A stretch of DNA of 64,000 bases from Nonomuraea soli. GTDB taxonomy: Bacteria > Actinomycetota > Actinomycetes > Streptosporangiales > Streptosporangiaceae. Below are positions 32,869 through 41,530 of this stretch, piece by piece. Every line of letters starts with the position of its first letter. Position 1 is the stretch's first letter. The notes below the pieces were generated by a model. It had not been told where the DNA came from and searched no databases. It saw only the letters and a list, made by a program, of their open reading frames with translations. The DNA lies in assembly GCF_013761175.1 (NCBI RefSeq), contig NZ_JACDUR010000003.1, positions 839,199-903,198 of the forward strand, in the 5' to 3' direction. A program made the translations under genes and the position numbers.

Positions 32869-34263
32869 ATGGCACTGCACAAGGCCACTGACCACAAGCA
32901 GGTCGACGACACCACGGATCTCTTCGCCGGCACCGTCGCGACAAGCGTGGCCGCCAAGAACCGGATGCCGGAGAACGCCTCCCGGCCGGAAGCCGTCTAC
33001 CAGCTGCTCCACAACGAGCTGCTCCTGGACGGCAACGCCTCGCAGAACCTGGCGACCTTCTGCACCACCTGGTCGGAGGATCAGGTGCACAGGCTCATGA
33101 ACGAGTGCCTCGACAAGAACATGATCGACAAGGATGAGTATCCGCAGACGGCCGAGATCGAATCCCGGTGCGTCAACATCCTGGCCGATCTGTGGAACGC
33201 CCCGGCGGGCGCCACGGCGATGGGCTGCTCGACCACCGGCTCCAGCGAGGCCGCGATGCTCGGCGGGCTGGCGCTGAAGTGGCGCTGGCGGCACAAGCGC
33301 CTCGCCGAGGGCAAGCCCGCCGACAAGCCGAACATCGTGGCCGGTCCCGTGCAGATCTGCTGGGACAAGTTCGCCCGCTACTTCGACGTCGAGATCCGGC
33401 AGGTTCCTCTCGAACCCGGAGCGACCGGGCTGCGGCCGCACCAGCTCGCCGATTACGTCGACGAGAACACCATCGGCGTCGTCGCCATCCTCGGCGTCAC
33501 CTTCACCTGCGACTTCGAGCCGGTGAAGGAGCTGTCGGCCGAGCTGGACCGCATCCAGGCCGAGACCGGACTCGACATCCCGATCCACGTCGACGCCGCC
33601 AGCGGCGGCTTCATCGCCCCGTTCCTCTACCCGGAGCTGGTGTGGGACTTCCGGGTGGAGCGCGTCGCCTCGATCAACGCCTCCGGCCACAAGTACGGCA
33701 TGGCCCCGCTCGGCGTCGGCTGGGTGGTGTGGCGCGAACCGGAGCTGCTGCCCGAAGAGCTGATCTTCCGGGTGAACTACCTCGGCGGGGACATGCCGAC
33801 GTTCGCGCTGAACTTCTCCCGCCCCGGCGGGGAGGTCATCGCGCAGTACTACCTGTTCCAGCGGCTGGGCAAGCAGGGCTACCGCGAGGTGTACGAGGCC
33901 TGCGCTGCCACGGCCCGGTACCTGGGCGAGCAGATCGCCTCCATGGGCCCGTTCGAGCTGCTCTACGACGGGCGCGGCGCGCTGCCCGCCATCTCCTACA
34001 AGCTCAAGGACCCGGAGAACGCGGGCTTCACGCTCTACGACCTGACCGACCAGCTGCGCATGCGCGGATGGCAGGTACCGTCCTACCCGCTGCCGGCCAA
34101 CCGTCAGGAGACCGTCATCCAGCGCATCCTCATCCGGCACGGCATCGGCAGGGACGAGATCTCGCTGCTGGCCGACGACATCCACCGCGCCCTGCACAGG
34201 CTGACCGCCGGCACACCCGCCGTCCTGCCCGACGACGTGTCGCGGATCGGTTTCCACCACTGA
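32869..34263 (+). CDS. gadB: Glutamate decarboxylase
   Basis: 464-residue PLP-dependent enzyme converting glutamate to GABA and CO2 with consumption of a proton. Group II decarboxylase hallmarks are present: MGCSTTGSSEAAMLGGLALKWRWR near residues 118-140, HVDAASGGFIAPF with the PLP-ring Asp, and the Schiff-base lysine in INASGHKYG. The C-terminal HGIGRDEISLLADDI and the final FHH resemble the pH-responsive tail of bacterial GadB. ATG preceded by GGGGAG. The usual partner, a glutamate/GABA antiporter, is absent; downstream are remnants of a glutaminase gene. So the acid-resistance or GABA module here appears reduced to the decarboxylase. Confidence 0.95.
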   Translation: MALHKATDHKQVDDTTDLFAGTVATSVAAKNRMPENASRPEAVYQLLHNELLLDGNASQNLATFCTTWSEDQVHRLMNECLDKNMIDKDEYPQTAEIESRCVNILADLWNAPAGATAMGCSTTGSSEAAMLGGLALKWRWRHKRLAEGKPADKPNIVAGPVQICWDKFARYFDVEIRQVPLEPGATGLRPHQLADYVDENTIGVVAILGVTFTCDFEPVKELSAELDRIQAETGLDIPIHVDAASGGFIAPFLYPELVWDFRVERVASINASGHKYGMAPLGVGWVVWREPELLPEELIFRVNYLGGDMPTFALNFSRPGGEVIAQYYLFQRLGKQGYREVYEACAATARYLGEQIASMGPFELLYDGRGALPAISYKLKDPENAGFTLYDLTDQLRMRGWQVPSYPLPANRQETVIQRILIRHGIGRDEISLLADDIHRALHRLTAGTPAVLPDDVSRIGFHH

Positions 34264-34326
34264 TGGACTTCTGACGAGCTGTTCCAGCGGGGGGATGGCC
34301 GCCGTCGCCCCGCACCAGTTCGGCTT

Positions 34327-34720
34327 CGCCGTCGCGACGACGGCTCGCTCTGGAAGAGAGTACGGCGGGAGCCGTTCAACGACCTGAAGCTGCTGGAGCT
34401 GGGGAAGGACATCCCGCGCAATCCGTTCAGCGATCCGGGCGCCATCGTGGTCACCGACCACCTGCTGACCCAGACCGGCGCCGCCCACGAGGGGATCCGG
34501 GTCCTGTTGCGCGAGGAGACCGGCAACCCGCAACCGCACGAAGACGGCGTGACCGCCCGTTCGGAGGCCAGGACCGGCAACCGCAACCGGGCGCCGGCTG
34601 CTCGCCCACCACGGCGTCAGGGCCGCCGGCACCCGCCTGATCAGCGAGGACGATCCCCGCAGGATCGACGCCATCATGCTGACCTGCGGCACCTACGGCG
34701 GGGCGGGTGACTTCGCCTAC
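34327..34720 (+). pseudogene. Glutaminase (glsA-type) remnant
   Basis: Two frames carry pieces of a glutaminase A. Frame one has DGSLWKRVRREPFNDLKLLELGKDIPRNPFSDPGA-like sequence (compare the family's IPRNPFINAGA followed by VVTD). A different frame then has RRIDAIMLTCGTYGGAGDFAY, matching the family's late motif. The N-terminal part with the catalytic serine is missing, the middle is scrambled and at least one frameshift is needed. Glutaminase feeding glutamate to GadB is a known acid-resistance pairing, which supports the identification. Non-functional. The last codon runs directly into a thioredoxin-reductase-like segment in the same frame. Confidence 0.75.
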
Positions 34721-35189
34721 CTGGAGGAGTACGAAGGCTGTGGCGTCTACTACGCGGCGACGCCGTTCGAGCTGCGCATGTGCCGGCAGGCGCCGGTGGT
34801 CATCGTCGGCGGCGGCAACTCCGCGGGCCAGGCTGCACTCTACCTGGCCAGGTACGCCTCGTCGGTGCGCATGCTCGTCCGCGGCGCAGATCTCAGCGAG
34901 AGCATGTCCCGCTACCTCGTCGACGCGATCGGCCGGACGCCGAGCATCGAGATCATGTTCCACGGCGGGTGCCGTCGCGCTGGACGACCGGGGCTTCGTC
35001 ATCACGGACAACGGCTCGTGGCACGGGGAGGCCCTCCCCCTGGAGACGGGGCGGCCGGGCGTGTTCGCCGTGGGAGACGTTCGCAGCGGGTCGATCAAAC
35101 GGGTCGCGTCCGCGGTCGGGGAGGGCGCCATGGCGGTACGCCTTGTGCACGAATGGTTCACCAAGACCGGGAATCGACAGGGAGGATGA
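34721..35189 (+). pseudogene. Thioredoxin reductase-like flavoprotein remnant
   Basis: From 34721 the sequence reads LEEYEGCGVYYAATPFELRMC, then the NADPH-binding VVIVGGGNSAGQAALYLARYA, both typical of TrxR-like flavoproteins with an N-terminal regulatory domain. A frameshift near 34970 is required before the C-terminal FAD part GRPGVFAVGDVRSGSIKRVASAVGEGA. The N-terminal FAD-binding domain is absent. The piece is fused in frame to glutaminase debris, implying deletion between two unrelated genes. Not expected to be active. Confidence 0.75.
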
Positions 35190-35313
35190 CGCGTCCGCAT
35201 CGCCAGAGGGGTCCTGGGTGACCCTTGAGTGCCCTGCGGAAGGACACGACCAGATCGCATCGCTCTACGCCAAGGGTGTCCGGACCTGCGCATGACGGGT
35301 CTGGCACACGGTG

Positions 35314-35478
35314 TACTGCGCCAATCCCGCGATGACCGAATGGATGCTCACCGGCACGCATAACGGGCCTCTGCTGCTGCCCGGCCGGCCCGTGCCGTTC
35401 ACGGCACCAGCACCTGCTCCGCCGGTCGACGATCGCTCAACATCCGCGGGTGAGGGACGCCCGGCGTCCGACGACTGA
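35314..35478 (+). pseudogene. Possible SnoaL-like domain fragment
   Basis: About 50 codons read TEWMLTGTHNGPLLLPG and then a Pro-rich end. The phrase resembles the WxxTGTHxGP segment of SnoaL/NTF2-like polyketide-cyclase-fold proteins. No start codon or N-terminal half is present. The stretch 35190-35313 before it holds nothing else I recognise. Short and uncertain. Confidence 0.4.
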
Positions 35479-35583
35479 GGATGCAATGTCCTGCCTGGAT
35501 CCAGAGGTGATCTCACATCTTCGGCGGCGCTGGCCCGCGGTGCCCGCCCGGCAGTGCGGACAAGCCCTGGCCCAAGGCGGGAA

Positions 35584-36693
35584 TCACGCGTCCCGCTCGT
35601 CCCGCCAGCCGCCGGGTTCGGGATGGTAGCCGTAAGCTGCGGCCCGCACCGTCTCCTCGTCCTCCAGCCCGGAACCGATCGTGCCCCCGACAGTGGCCAG
35701 CGAGCTGATGATCCAGGCCAGGGTCAGATAGTCGGTGAGATCGACCGGCCGCTCCAGGGTCTGTTCCAGCACGGAGGTGTCGATCAGCAGCGCCGCGGCG
35801 AGCGTCGTTCCGGCGAACAGCACCAGATAGGACACCGCGGCGGCCAGGGTGAGGGTGAGGACCGTGCCCAGGTTGAACAGCCGGGCCAGCTCAGCTGGTG
35901 TCTCCCGGTCCGGTTTCTCCCACAGGTCGTGCGCGATGATCAACCAGGTCACCAGCGCGGTCAGCCCAAGAAGCATGATCACGGCGAGGCGGAGCCCGCC
36001 GAGGGCATCACCCATCTCCCAGATGGTGTTGGTGGTGAGCGCGAACGCGGCCGTGGCGAAGGCCCCGACCAGGAGTTTGGACAGGCCCAGCAGGGCGCGC
36101 CCCGGACGGTTGGCCCGGACCATCCCGGTCAGCAGCCGCACCCGGCCGACCAGCCGCGAGGCGAGGTAGCCCAGTTCCCCGACGTCGGCCTCGCCGATCA
36201 CTCGGTGAATGGCGGCGACCCGGCCGGCCAGTTCGGCCGGCGCACGGCCGACCGGCTGTACCCGCATGTCTGACGTGTCAGTGAGCAGTCGGCCCACGAG
36301 ACCTGGGATGGCGGCGCGAAGCGCTCGCAGCTGGCGCAGCCCCAGCGCGGGCAGGGACACCGCCGCGGCGCGGCGCCTGGCGGACATCCGGGCGACCAGC
36401 GGCACCCGCTCGGTATGCAGCGGCAAGTCGGTCAGGCAGATCGCGACGTCCCACCGGGCGTCGGCGCGTCGGCGAGCGAGATCGTCGAGCAGCGCCTCAA
36501 CGCCGCCATCGCGGCGCGGAGCCACTTCACCCCAGCCTGCCCGGATGGTCCACCGCACGTGCGGGTCCACCTGCTCGGCTAGCTGGTCGGCCAGTTCGAC
36601 GGCGAGCCGCGCGACCACCTGCGCTGGATAATCCGGCGGGGTCGCCACGAGTCCGACGATGATCTCTGGCCGGTGCTGCTCACTGACGGCCAT
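35584..36693 (-). CDS. Membrane protein of unknown function with large N-terminal soluble domain
   Basis: 369-residue protein started at ATG 36693, which has GGAG upstream; an in-frame extension to 36756 is less likely. Residues 1-190 are soluble and begin EIIVGLVATPPDYPAQVVARLAVELADQL, followed by a WDVAICLTDLPLHTERVPLVARMSA stretch. Four hydrophobic segments follow in the second half (FATAAFALTTNTIWE region, LAVIMLLGLTALVTWLII, GTVLTLTLAAAVSYLVLFAG, YLTLAWIISSLATVGG). I do not recognise the family. It is divergent from the recombinase remnant at 36777 and no neighbour suggests a role. Confidence 0.65.
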   Translation of the reverse strand: MAVSEQHRPEIIVGLVATPPDYPAQVVARLAVELADQLAEQVDPHVRWTIRAGWGEVAPRRDGGVEALLDDLARRRADARWDVAICLTDLPLHTERVPLVARMSARRRAAAVSLPALGLRQLRALRAAIPGLVGRLLTDTSDMRVQPVGRAPAELAGRVAAIHRVIGEADVGELGYLASRLVGRVRLLTGMVRANRPGRALLGLSKLLVGAFATAAFALTTNTIWEMGDALGGLRLAVIMLLGLTALVTWLIIAHDLWEKPDRETPAELARLFNLGTVLTLTLAAAVSYLVLFAGTTLAAALLIDTSVLEQTLERPVDLTDYLTLAWIISSLATVGGTIGSGLEDEETVRAAAYGYHPEPGGWRDERDA

Positions 36694-36776
36694 GGGCGCT
36701 CCTCGCCGGTAGCCGGGTGGCTCCCCGGACCGAATACCCACAGTCGCGCGGCGCATGCATCGTGTATCGGGTGATC

Positions 36777-37175
36777 ATGATCCTCATGGCCGAGGCCGCG
36801 TGGAAGGCGATCGACGACTGCGACCGCAGGATGAAGAGCTACCGCTCAACCCTGGATGCCGGGGGAGACCCTCACGAGATCGGCCGCTGGATGGCCGGCT
36901 CCCGCGCGGAGCGCATGAAGGCCGATGGTCGCATCGCGACGATCACGAGAAGGCAAGAGACCACAGAAAGGGAGATGGTCCCGCAGTTGAGCAACGCGAT
37001 TGGTGTTCTGGAGAGGGCTGACACCGCCACCAGGAACGACCTCTACAACAAACTGGGCCTCTACCTCGTCTACCACCCCTCAGAGAGGAAGGTCGTAGTC
37101 GAGGCGAGGCCCAACATGTACCAGAGTGTGTGTCCGAGGGGGGACTTGAACCCCCATGCCCTTAACGGGCACTAG
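36777..37175 (+). pseudogene. C-terminal remnant of a site-specific (serine-type) recombinase
   Basis: About 110 codons read AAWKAIDDCDRRMKSYRSTL, later ERADTATRNDLYNKLGLYLVYHPSERKVVVEARP. This coiled-coil-plus-tail pattern is that of the C-terminus of actinobacterial serine recombinases. The catalytic and zinc domains are missing. The frame then runs into the antisense of tRNA-Leu, where it finds a stop by chance, so the natural C-terminus is also lost. It is a leftover of a mobile element whose far side was removed at the tRNA 3' end. Confidence 0.55.
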
Positions 37176-37215
37176 CACCTCAAGCTAGCGCGTCTGCCTA
37201 TTCCGCCACCCGGAC
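37131..37215 (-). tRNA. tRNA-Leu (anticodon GAG)
   Basis: The minus strand from 37215 to 37131 folds as a leucine tRNA of 85 bases. Acceptor GTCCGGG pairs with CTCGGAC followed by discriminator A; the anticodon arm CTAGC-TTGAGGT-GCTAG displays GAG; there is a long variable arm (TGCCCGTTAAGGGCA) and a GGTTCAAGTCC T-loop. CCA is not encoded. Confidence 0.95.
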
Positions 37216-37337
37216 TTGGTGCCTGCACGCGGGACCGTCATCCCGCGTCGGCGATGCCAAGGTTAGCAAACTCTCGGGGGTGAGTCATACCGAGATTCCA
37301 CGACGGCAGGATGGGCGGTAGACGGAAGGAGCCGGGA

Positions 37338-38603
37338 ATGCCAGAAAACGAGGTCGTGGACCTGTGCCGAGACCTGATCAGAATCGACTCCAGGAACGCC
37401 GGAGACAACGCAGGCCCAGGTGAGAGGGCTGCGGCCGAGTACGTCGCCGAGAAGCTCTCGGAGGTGGGCCTCCAGAGCACGATCCTGGAAAGCGACACGA
37501 AAAGAGCCAGCCTCGTGGCGCGCATCGAGGGCACGGATGCGAACAGGGCCGATGCGCTGCTGCTTCACGGGCACCTCGACGTGGTCCCGTTCGACGCGGG
37601 CGACTGGCGGGTGCATCCGCTGTCCGGGGAGATCCAGGACGACTGCGTCTGGGGTCGTGGCGCGGTCGACATGAAGGACATGGACGCGATGATCCTGGCC
37701 ACGGTCAGGGCGCGCCTCAGGGAGGGCAGGAGGCCGGCTCGCGACGTCGTGCTGGTGTTCACGGCCGACGAGGAGGCGGGTGGCGACTACGGGGCGAAGT
37801 TCCTCGTCGACAAGCATCCCGAGGTCTTCGAGGGCGTCACGGAGGCCATCGGCGAGGTCGGCGGGTTCAGCGTCACGGCGGGCGGGCGGCGGTTCTACCT
37901 GATCGAGGCGGCCGAGAAGGGCATGGCCTGGATGCGGCTGACGGCCAGGGGCAGGGCCGGGCACGGGAGCATGCTCAACGACGACAACGCGGTGACCGCG
38001 ATCGCGGAGGCGGTGGCGCGCATCGGGCGGTACGAATGGCCGACGCGGCTGACGCCGACGATGGAGGCCTTCTTCCGGGCGATCGAGCTGGACCACACCA
38101 ACCTCGACCAGCTCGGCGCGCTGCAGAAGATGATCGGCGCGGTGCTGCGCAACACGGCGAACCCGACGATGCTCACCGGCGGCTACAAGGCCAACGTCAT
38201 CCCGCAGACGGCCGAGGCGGTGATCGACGGCAGGTTCCTGCCCGGGTTCGAGGAGGAGTTCTTCGCCACGATCGACGAACTGCTCGGCCCGGACGTCTCC
38301 AGGGAGTTCATCCAGCACCAGACGGCTCTGGAGTTCGGCTTCGACACGCCGATCGTCAGGGCGATGGCCGACGCTCTCGTCCAGGAGGACCCGGAGGGGA
38401 CCGCCGTGCCGTACACGCTGAGTGGCGGGACGGACCTGAAGGCGTTCAGCTCGCTGGGCATCAAGGGGTACGGCTTCGCGCCGCTGCGGCTGCCGGCCGA
38501 CCTGGACTTCGCCGGGATGTTTCATGGGGTGGACGAGCGAGTGCCGGTGGATTCGCTCCACTTTGGGACCCGGGTTCTTGACCGGTTCCTGGATCTCTGC
38601 TGA
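37338..38603 (+). CDS. M20/M28-type zinc peptidase or deacylase
   Basis: 421-residue dinuclear zinc hydrolase. Metal and catalytic motifs of M20 (ArgE/DapE/CPG2) enzymes are present: HGHLDVVPFD, the bridging Asp in GRGAVDMKD, the general-base and metal Glu pair in ADEEAGGDYG, GHGS in the dimerisation domain, and a late His in FHGVDERVP. ATG 37338 is chosen because GGAG lies 7 bases upstream, giving a conventional start MPENEVVDLCRDL. Members remove acyl groups or C-terminal amino acids. A link to the N-succinylamino acid pathway at 13-15 kb is attractive but not shown, since it lies over 20 kb away. Confidence 0.9.
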   Translation: MPENEVVDLCRDLIRIDSRNAGDNAGPGERAAAEYVAEKLSEVGLQSTILESDTKRASLVARIEGTDANRADALLLHGHLDVVPFDAGDWRVHPLSGEIQDDCVWGRGAVDMKDMDAMILATVRARLREGRRPARDVVLVFTADEEAGGDYGAKFLVDKHPEVFEGVTEAIGEVGGFSVTAGGRRFYLIEAAEKGMAWMRLTARGRAGHGSMLNDDNAVTAIAEAVARIGRYEWPTRLTPTMEAFFRAIELDHTNLDQLGALQKMIGAVLRNTANPTMLTGGYKANVIPQTAEAVIDGRFLPGFEEEFFATIDELLGPDVSREFIQHQTALEFGFDTPIVRAMADALVQEDPEGTAVPYTLSGGTDLKAFSSLGIKGYGFAPLRLPADLDFAGMFHGVDERVPVDSLHFGTRVLDRFLDLC

Positions 38604-38666
38604 AAAACACTTGCGCCTACGTTGGGTGCTGCTACGGTTACGGATCGTTGAGGGGTGAGTCCAAGG

Positions 38667-38690
38667 ACCGGCCCCAGTAATGGGGCCGGT
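38667..38690. terminator. Hairpin between the M20 gene and the secreted-protein gene
   Basis: ACCGGCCCC and GGGGCCGGT form a perfect 9-bp stem around AGTAAT. It may end the M20 transcript or lie in the leader of the 38711 gene, because a possible promoter (TTGCGC, 16 bases, TACGGT) lies at 38611-38638. Confidence 0.55.
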
Positions 38691-38710
38691 TCTGGATCTC
38701 GGGAGGTCAC

Positions 38711-39259
38711 GTGGCACGCACTGCGGAGCAGCAGAAGGGGACCCAGTCCCCGGCTGCTCCCTGCGTGCCCGTGGCTGCCGACACCAGGTCCGCCAGGGAT
38801 GGCCGGATGGCGCGGTTCGCGGCCGGCGCCCGTCGGATCCTGGTGCGAGCGCTCACGGTAGGCGGTCTGATGATCGCCGGTTGGCTGCTCGCCATGCTCT
38901 TCGGAGCGTCTCCCGCCACCGCCGAGACAACACAGGCCGTCACCGCGTCCGCGATGGACATCTTCCCCGCGGCTGACAGCTCCTCGGTGAATGCCGAGGC
39001 CATGGCCGGGCTCAACGTCGACGGGCTCACCAGCCAGTCGAAGCCCGGCACCCCAGTTCCTTCCACCGCCGGTGACTCGCACGGTCCCAACGGACTCGTG
39101 CCCAACGGCGGCGGCAGTGGCCCCTTCGGGCCTGGCATGGGGGACGTCGCGAGGTCCGCTTCCGACCCGCGGCTGCTCGCACAGCGCGCCCCCCTGGCGT
39201 GCGTGCTTCCCCCCGTCGTCCGCACAGCGGCGGACGACCCTTCTTTCTCACCTGACTGA
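38711..39259 (+). CDS. Secreted or membrane-anchored protein of unknown function beside chaplin gene
   Basis: 182-residue protein. After a basic N-terminal region of about 45 residues comes a single hydrophobic helix (ALTVGGLMIAGWLLAMLFGA) and an ASPATAET sequence that looks like a signal-peptidase site. The remaining 110 residues are low in complexity, rich in Ser, Gly and Pro, with one late cysteine. GTG start with a GGGAGG site. The long pre-helix region is unusual for a signal peptide. Located 228 bases before the long chaplin in the same direction, it may be its partner in surface assembly; the evidence is only proximity. No family recognised. Confidence 0.65.
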   Translation: MARTAEQQKGTQSPAAPCVPVAADTRSARDGRMARFAAGARRILVRALTVGGLMIAGWLLAMLFGASPATAETTQAVTASAMDIFPAADSSSVNAEAMAGLNVDGLTSQSKPGTPVPSTAGDSHGPNGLVPNGGGSGPFGPGMGDVARSASDPRLLAQRAPLACVLPPVVRTAADDPSFSPD

Positions 39260-39487
39260 CACACCCTGAGCGCGCCTTCCACGCGTGCCTCCCACCAGAG
39301 CGCCTTCTGAGCGCCTTCCCGGACAAGCGGAGCGTGGCCGTCTGCAGGCCCTCCCGTCCGTCATGTCAGTCATCTCGGTTCGCGACAAGCCCATGGGTCA
39401 CCGCTGTGCTTCTGGACAGGAAGCATGACCTCGGCCTGCCCGCGACCAGTCAGGTAATCCCCCCAAGAACCACTAGGAGCATTCATC

Positions 39488-41434
39488 ATGCGTACGTGGG
39501 CGAAGGCATCGGCCCCGGCGGCTCTTCTCGCCGCAGCGGTCATGTCGTTCGGCAGCGGTACCGCTGTCGCCGACACCTCCGGTAACTCCTCCGTGGGTGG
39601 CGGCAACCAGGTCAACCTCCCCATCTCCCTGCCGATCGACATCAGCGGCAACGCCGTCGGCGTCGCCGGCGAGTCGACCGCCTCCTCGCAGGGCGGCGCC
39701 TCGGTCGAGAACTCCGGTCCCGGCGGGATCGCCAACAAGACCTCCGGCAACAGCAGCGTCCTGGGCGGCAACCAGGTCAACGCGCCGATCAGCGCGCCGG
39801 TCAACGCCTGTGGCAACGCGGTCTCGCTGTTCGGCAACTCCGACGCCGGCTGCAAGGGCGGCGCCGAGGTCAAGACCTCGGGCAAGGGCGGAGCGGGCGG
39901 CAACAAGACCTCCGGCGACAGCAGCCTCCTCGGCGGCAACCAGATCACCGCGCCGATCAGCGCTCCGATCAACGCCTGCGGTAACGCGCTGGCCATCTTC
40001 GGCGACGCGACCGCGGGCTGCAAGGGCGGCTCGTCCGTCAAGAACAACGGCTTCGGCGCCGGCGGCAACACCACCTCGGGCAGGAACGCCGCGCTCGGCG
40101 GCAACCAGGTGATCGCGCCCATCAGCGGCCCGATCAACATCTGCGGCAACGCCATCGCAGTCTTCGGCGAGGCCTTCGCCGGTTGCAAGGGCGGCTCCTC
40201 GGTCACCAACGGCGGCAAGCCCGGCAAGGGCTACCACGCCGGCCACGGCGGCCCGGGCTCCAGCGGCAACGACACCGACGGCCGCTTCGGCGCCGGCAGC
40301 GGCAACCAGGTGATCGCCCCGATCAGCCTGCCCATCACCGCCTGCGGCAACGCGGTCGGCAACGCCCCCGCCGGTTGCAAGGGCGGCAGCTCGGTCGAGA
40401 ACACCAAGGCCGGCTCGGGTGCGGGCGGCAACACGACCTCAGGGCAGTCCGGCGTGCTCGCCGGCAACCAGGTGGTCGCCCCGATCACCGCTCCCGTCAA
40501 CGTCTGCGGCAACGCCGTCGCGGTCTTCGGCCAGGCCTTCGCCGGCTGCAAGGGCGGCGTGTCGGTGAAGAACGGCGGCAAGGGCGCGGGCGGCAACACC
40601 ACCTCCGGCAGGTCGGGCGTGGCCGCGGGCAACCAGGTCGTGGCCCCGATCACCGCCCCGATCAACGCCTGCGGCAACGCCGTGGCGGCCCTTGGCCTGG
40701 CCGAGGCCCACTGCAAGGGCGGGGCGACCGTCTCCCCGCAGAACGGCGTCAACGCGGGTGGCAACACCACCTCCGGCAGGTCCGGCGTGCTCGCCGGCAA
40801 CCAGGTGATCGCTCCGATCACCGCCCCGATCAACGTCTGCGGCAACGCGGTGGCCGTCCTTGGTGACGCCGCCGCCGGATGCCTGGGCGGCTCGCGTGTC
40901 GGCAAGCCGGTCGACGACAGCGGCGACGGCTACGACCACTGGGCCCGTCCTCGCGGTGGGTCGAAGTACCAGGCCGGTGGCCTGCTCCCCGCTCTGCCCG
41001 TGGTTCCCGCGGCCAGCAGCCTGAAGGACGTCGGCAACATCGCCCAGCCGATGCGTGGCGCGGGCCTGCCCGCCCTGCCCGTCGTCGGTGACCTGCCCAG
41101 CACGCTGGGCCTGCCCGCTCTGCCCGGCCTGCCCGGTCTCCCCGGAGCTCCGGCCGTCCCCGGCCAGCAGGGCGGCAAGGCCAAGTCGGCCAGCCCGCTG
41201 TCGGCCCTCGGCCCGGCGACCTCGCTGGTCCAGTCGACCCCGGTCGGCGGGGCTGTCGGCCAGGCGACCGGCACCCTTCCCGTCGGTGACCTCGGCCTGA
41301 TGAGCGCCGCGACCGACGAGGGTGTCACCGGGATGAACTCCAGCTCGCTGCTCGCCCTGGTGCTGGGCGCGATGTTCGCCGCCTCGGCGACCCTGTTCGC
41401 GACCACCCGCCGGGTGCGCTTCGGCAAGAAGTAA
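39488..41434 (+). CDS. Long chaplin-family surface protein with eight repeats
   Basis: 648-residue secreted protein with signal peptide MRTWAKASAPAALLAAAVMS and cleavage near AVADT. Eight chaplin-like domains follow; each has GGNQVxxPIxxPxxxCGNAxxxxG and a second Cys in AGCKGG, separated by Gly-rich GGNTTSG linkers. The first domain lacks both cysteines. After the repeats comes a Pro/Leu-rich stretch (LPALPVVP, LPALPGLPGLPG) and a C-terminal helix (LLALVLGAMFAASATLFATT) with a basic tail RRVRFGKK. Long chaplins normally carry a LAxTG/LPxTG sortase motif; none is seen here. It probably forms amphipathic surface fibrils on aerial hyphae. Confidence 0.9.
   Translation: MRTWAKASAPAALLAAAVMSFGSGTAVADTSGNSSVGGGNQVNLPISLPIDISGNAVGVAGESTASSQGGASVENSGPGGIANKTSGNSSVLGGNQVNAPISAPVNACGNAVSLFGNSDAGCKGGAEVKTSGKGGAGGNKTSGDSSLLGGNQITAPISAPINACGNALAIFGDATAGCKGGSSVKNNGFGAGGNTTSGRNAALGGNQVIAPISGPINICGNAIAVFGEAFAGCKGGSSVTNGGKPGKGYHAGHGGPGSSGNDTDGRFGAGSGNQVIAPISLPITACGNAVGNAPAGCKGGSSVENTKAGSGAGGNTTSGQSGVLAGNQVVAPITAPVNVCGNAVAVFGQAFAGCKGGVSVKNGGKGAGGNTTSGRSGVAAGNQVVAPITAPINACGNAVAALGLAEAHCKGGATVSPQNGVNAGGNTTSGRSGVLAGNQVIAPITAPINVCGNAVAVLGDAAAGCLGGSRVGKPVDDSGDGYDHWARPRGGSKYQAGGLLPALPVVPAASSLKDVGNIAQPMRGAGLPALPVVGDLPSTLGLPALPGLPGLPGAPAVPGQQGGKAKSASPLSALGPATSLVQSTPVGGAVGQATGTLPVGDLGLMSAATDEGVTGMNSSSLLALVLGAMFAASATLFATTRRVRFGKK
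39581..40906. repeat. Eight tandem chaplin-domain repeats
   Basis: Eight imperfect repeats of about 150-180 bases within the chaplin gene. Repeats 2 to 4 and 5 to 8 are closest to each other, and the linker differs in length after repeat 4, where a His/Gly-rich insert (GYHAGHGG) occurs. Copy-number variation between strains is likely. Confidence 0.85.
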
Positions 41435-41479
41435 CGATCGGCGGCTGGCAGCCGGCCAGCCGTACGACTCACAAGAGCT

Positions 41480-41525
41480 GCTTTGCCCGTTCTCGGGGGG
41501 CGATGGCCCCGGGGGCGGGCAAAGC
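41480..41525. terminator. Terminator between chaplin gene and convergent DUF5703 gene
   Basis: GCTTTGCCCG (41480-41489) pairs perfectly with CGGGCAAAGC (41516-41525); the GC-rich interior can extend the stem. Usable from both directions. Confidence 0.75.
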
Positions 41526-41530
41526 CCTGT

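Noticed and set aside
31375..34692. A 1105-codon open frame on the minus strand
   Set aside because: It is antisense to the ROK end, the GH26 mannanase and gadB, which have clear motifs; long antisense frames are common at this GC content.
38604..38710. Riboswitch (ydaO/c-di-AMP type) upstream of the secreted protein
   Set aside because: The leader is only about 60 bases with one simple hairpin, too short and without conserved riboswitch elements.
39581..40906. Possible CRISPR array or collagen-like gene
   Set aside because: The period is irregular and long (about 150-180 bases), the frame is open throughout and the units code for chaplin domains.
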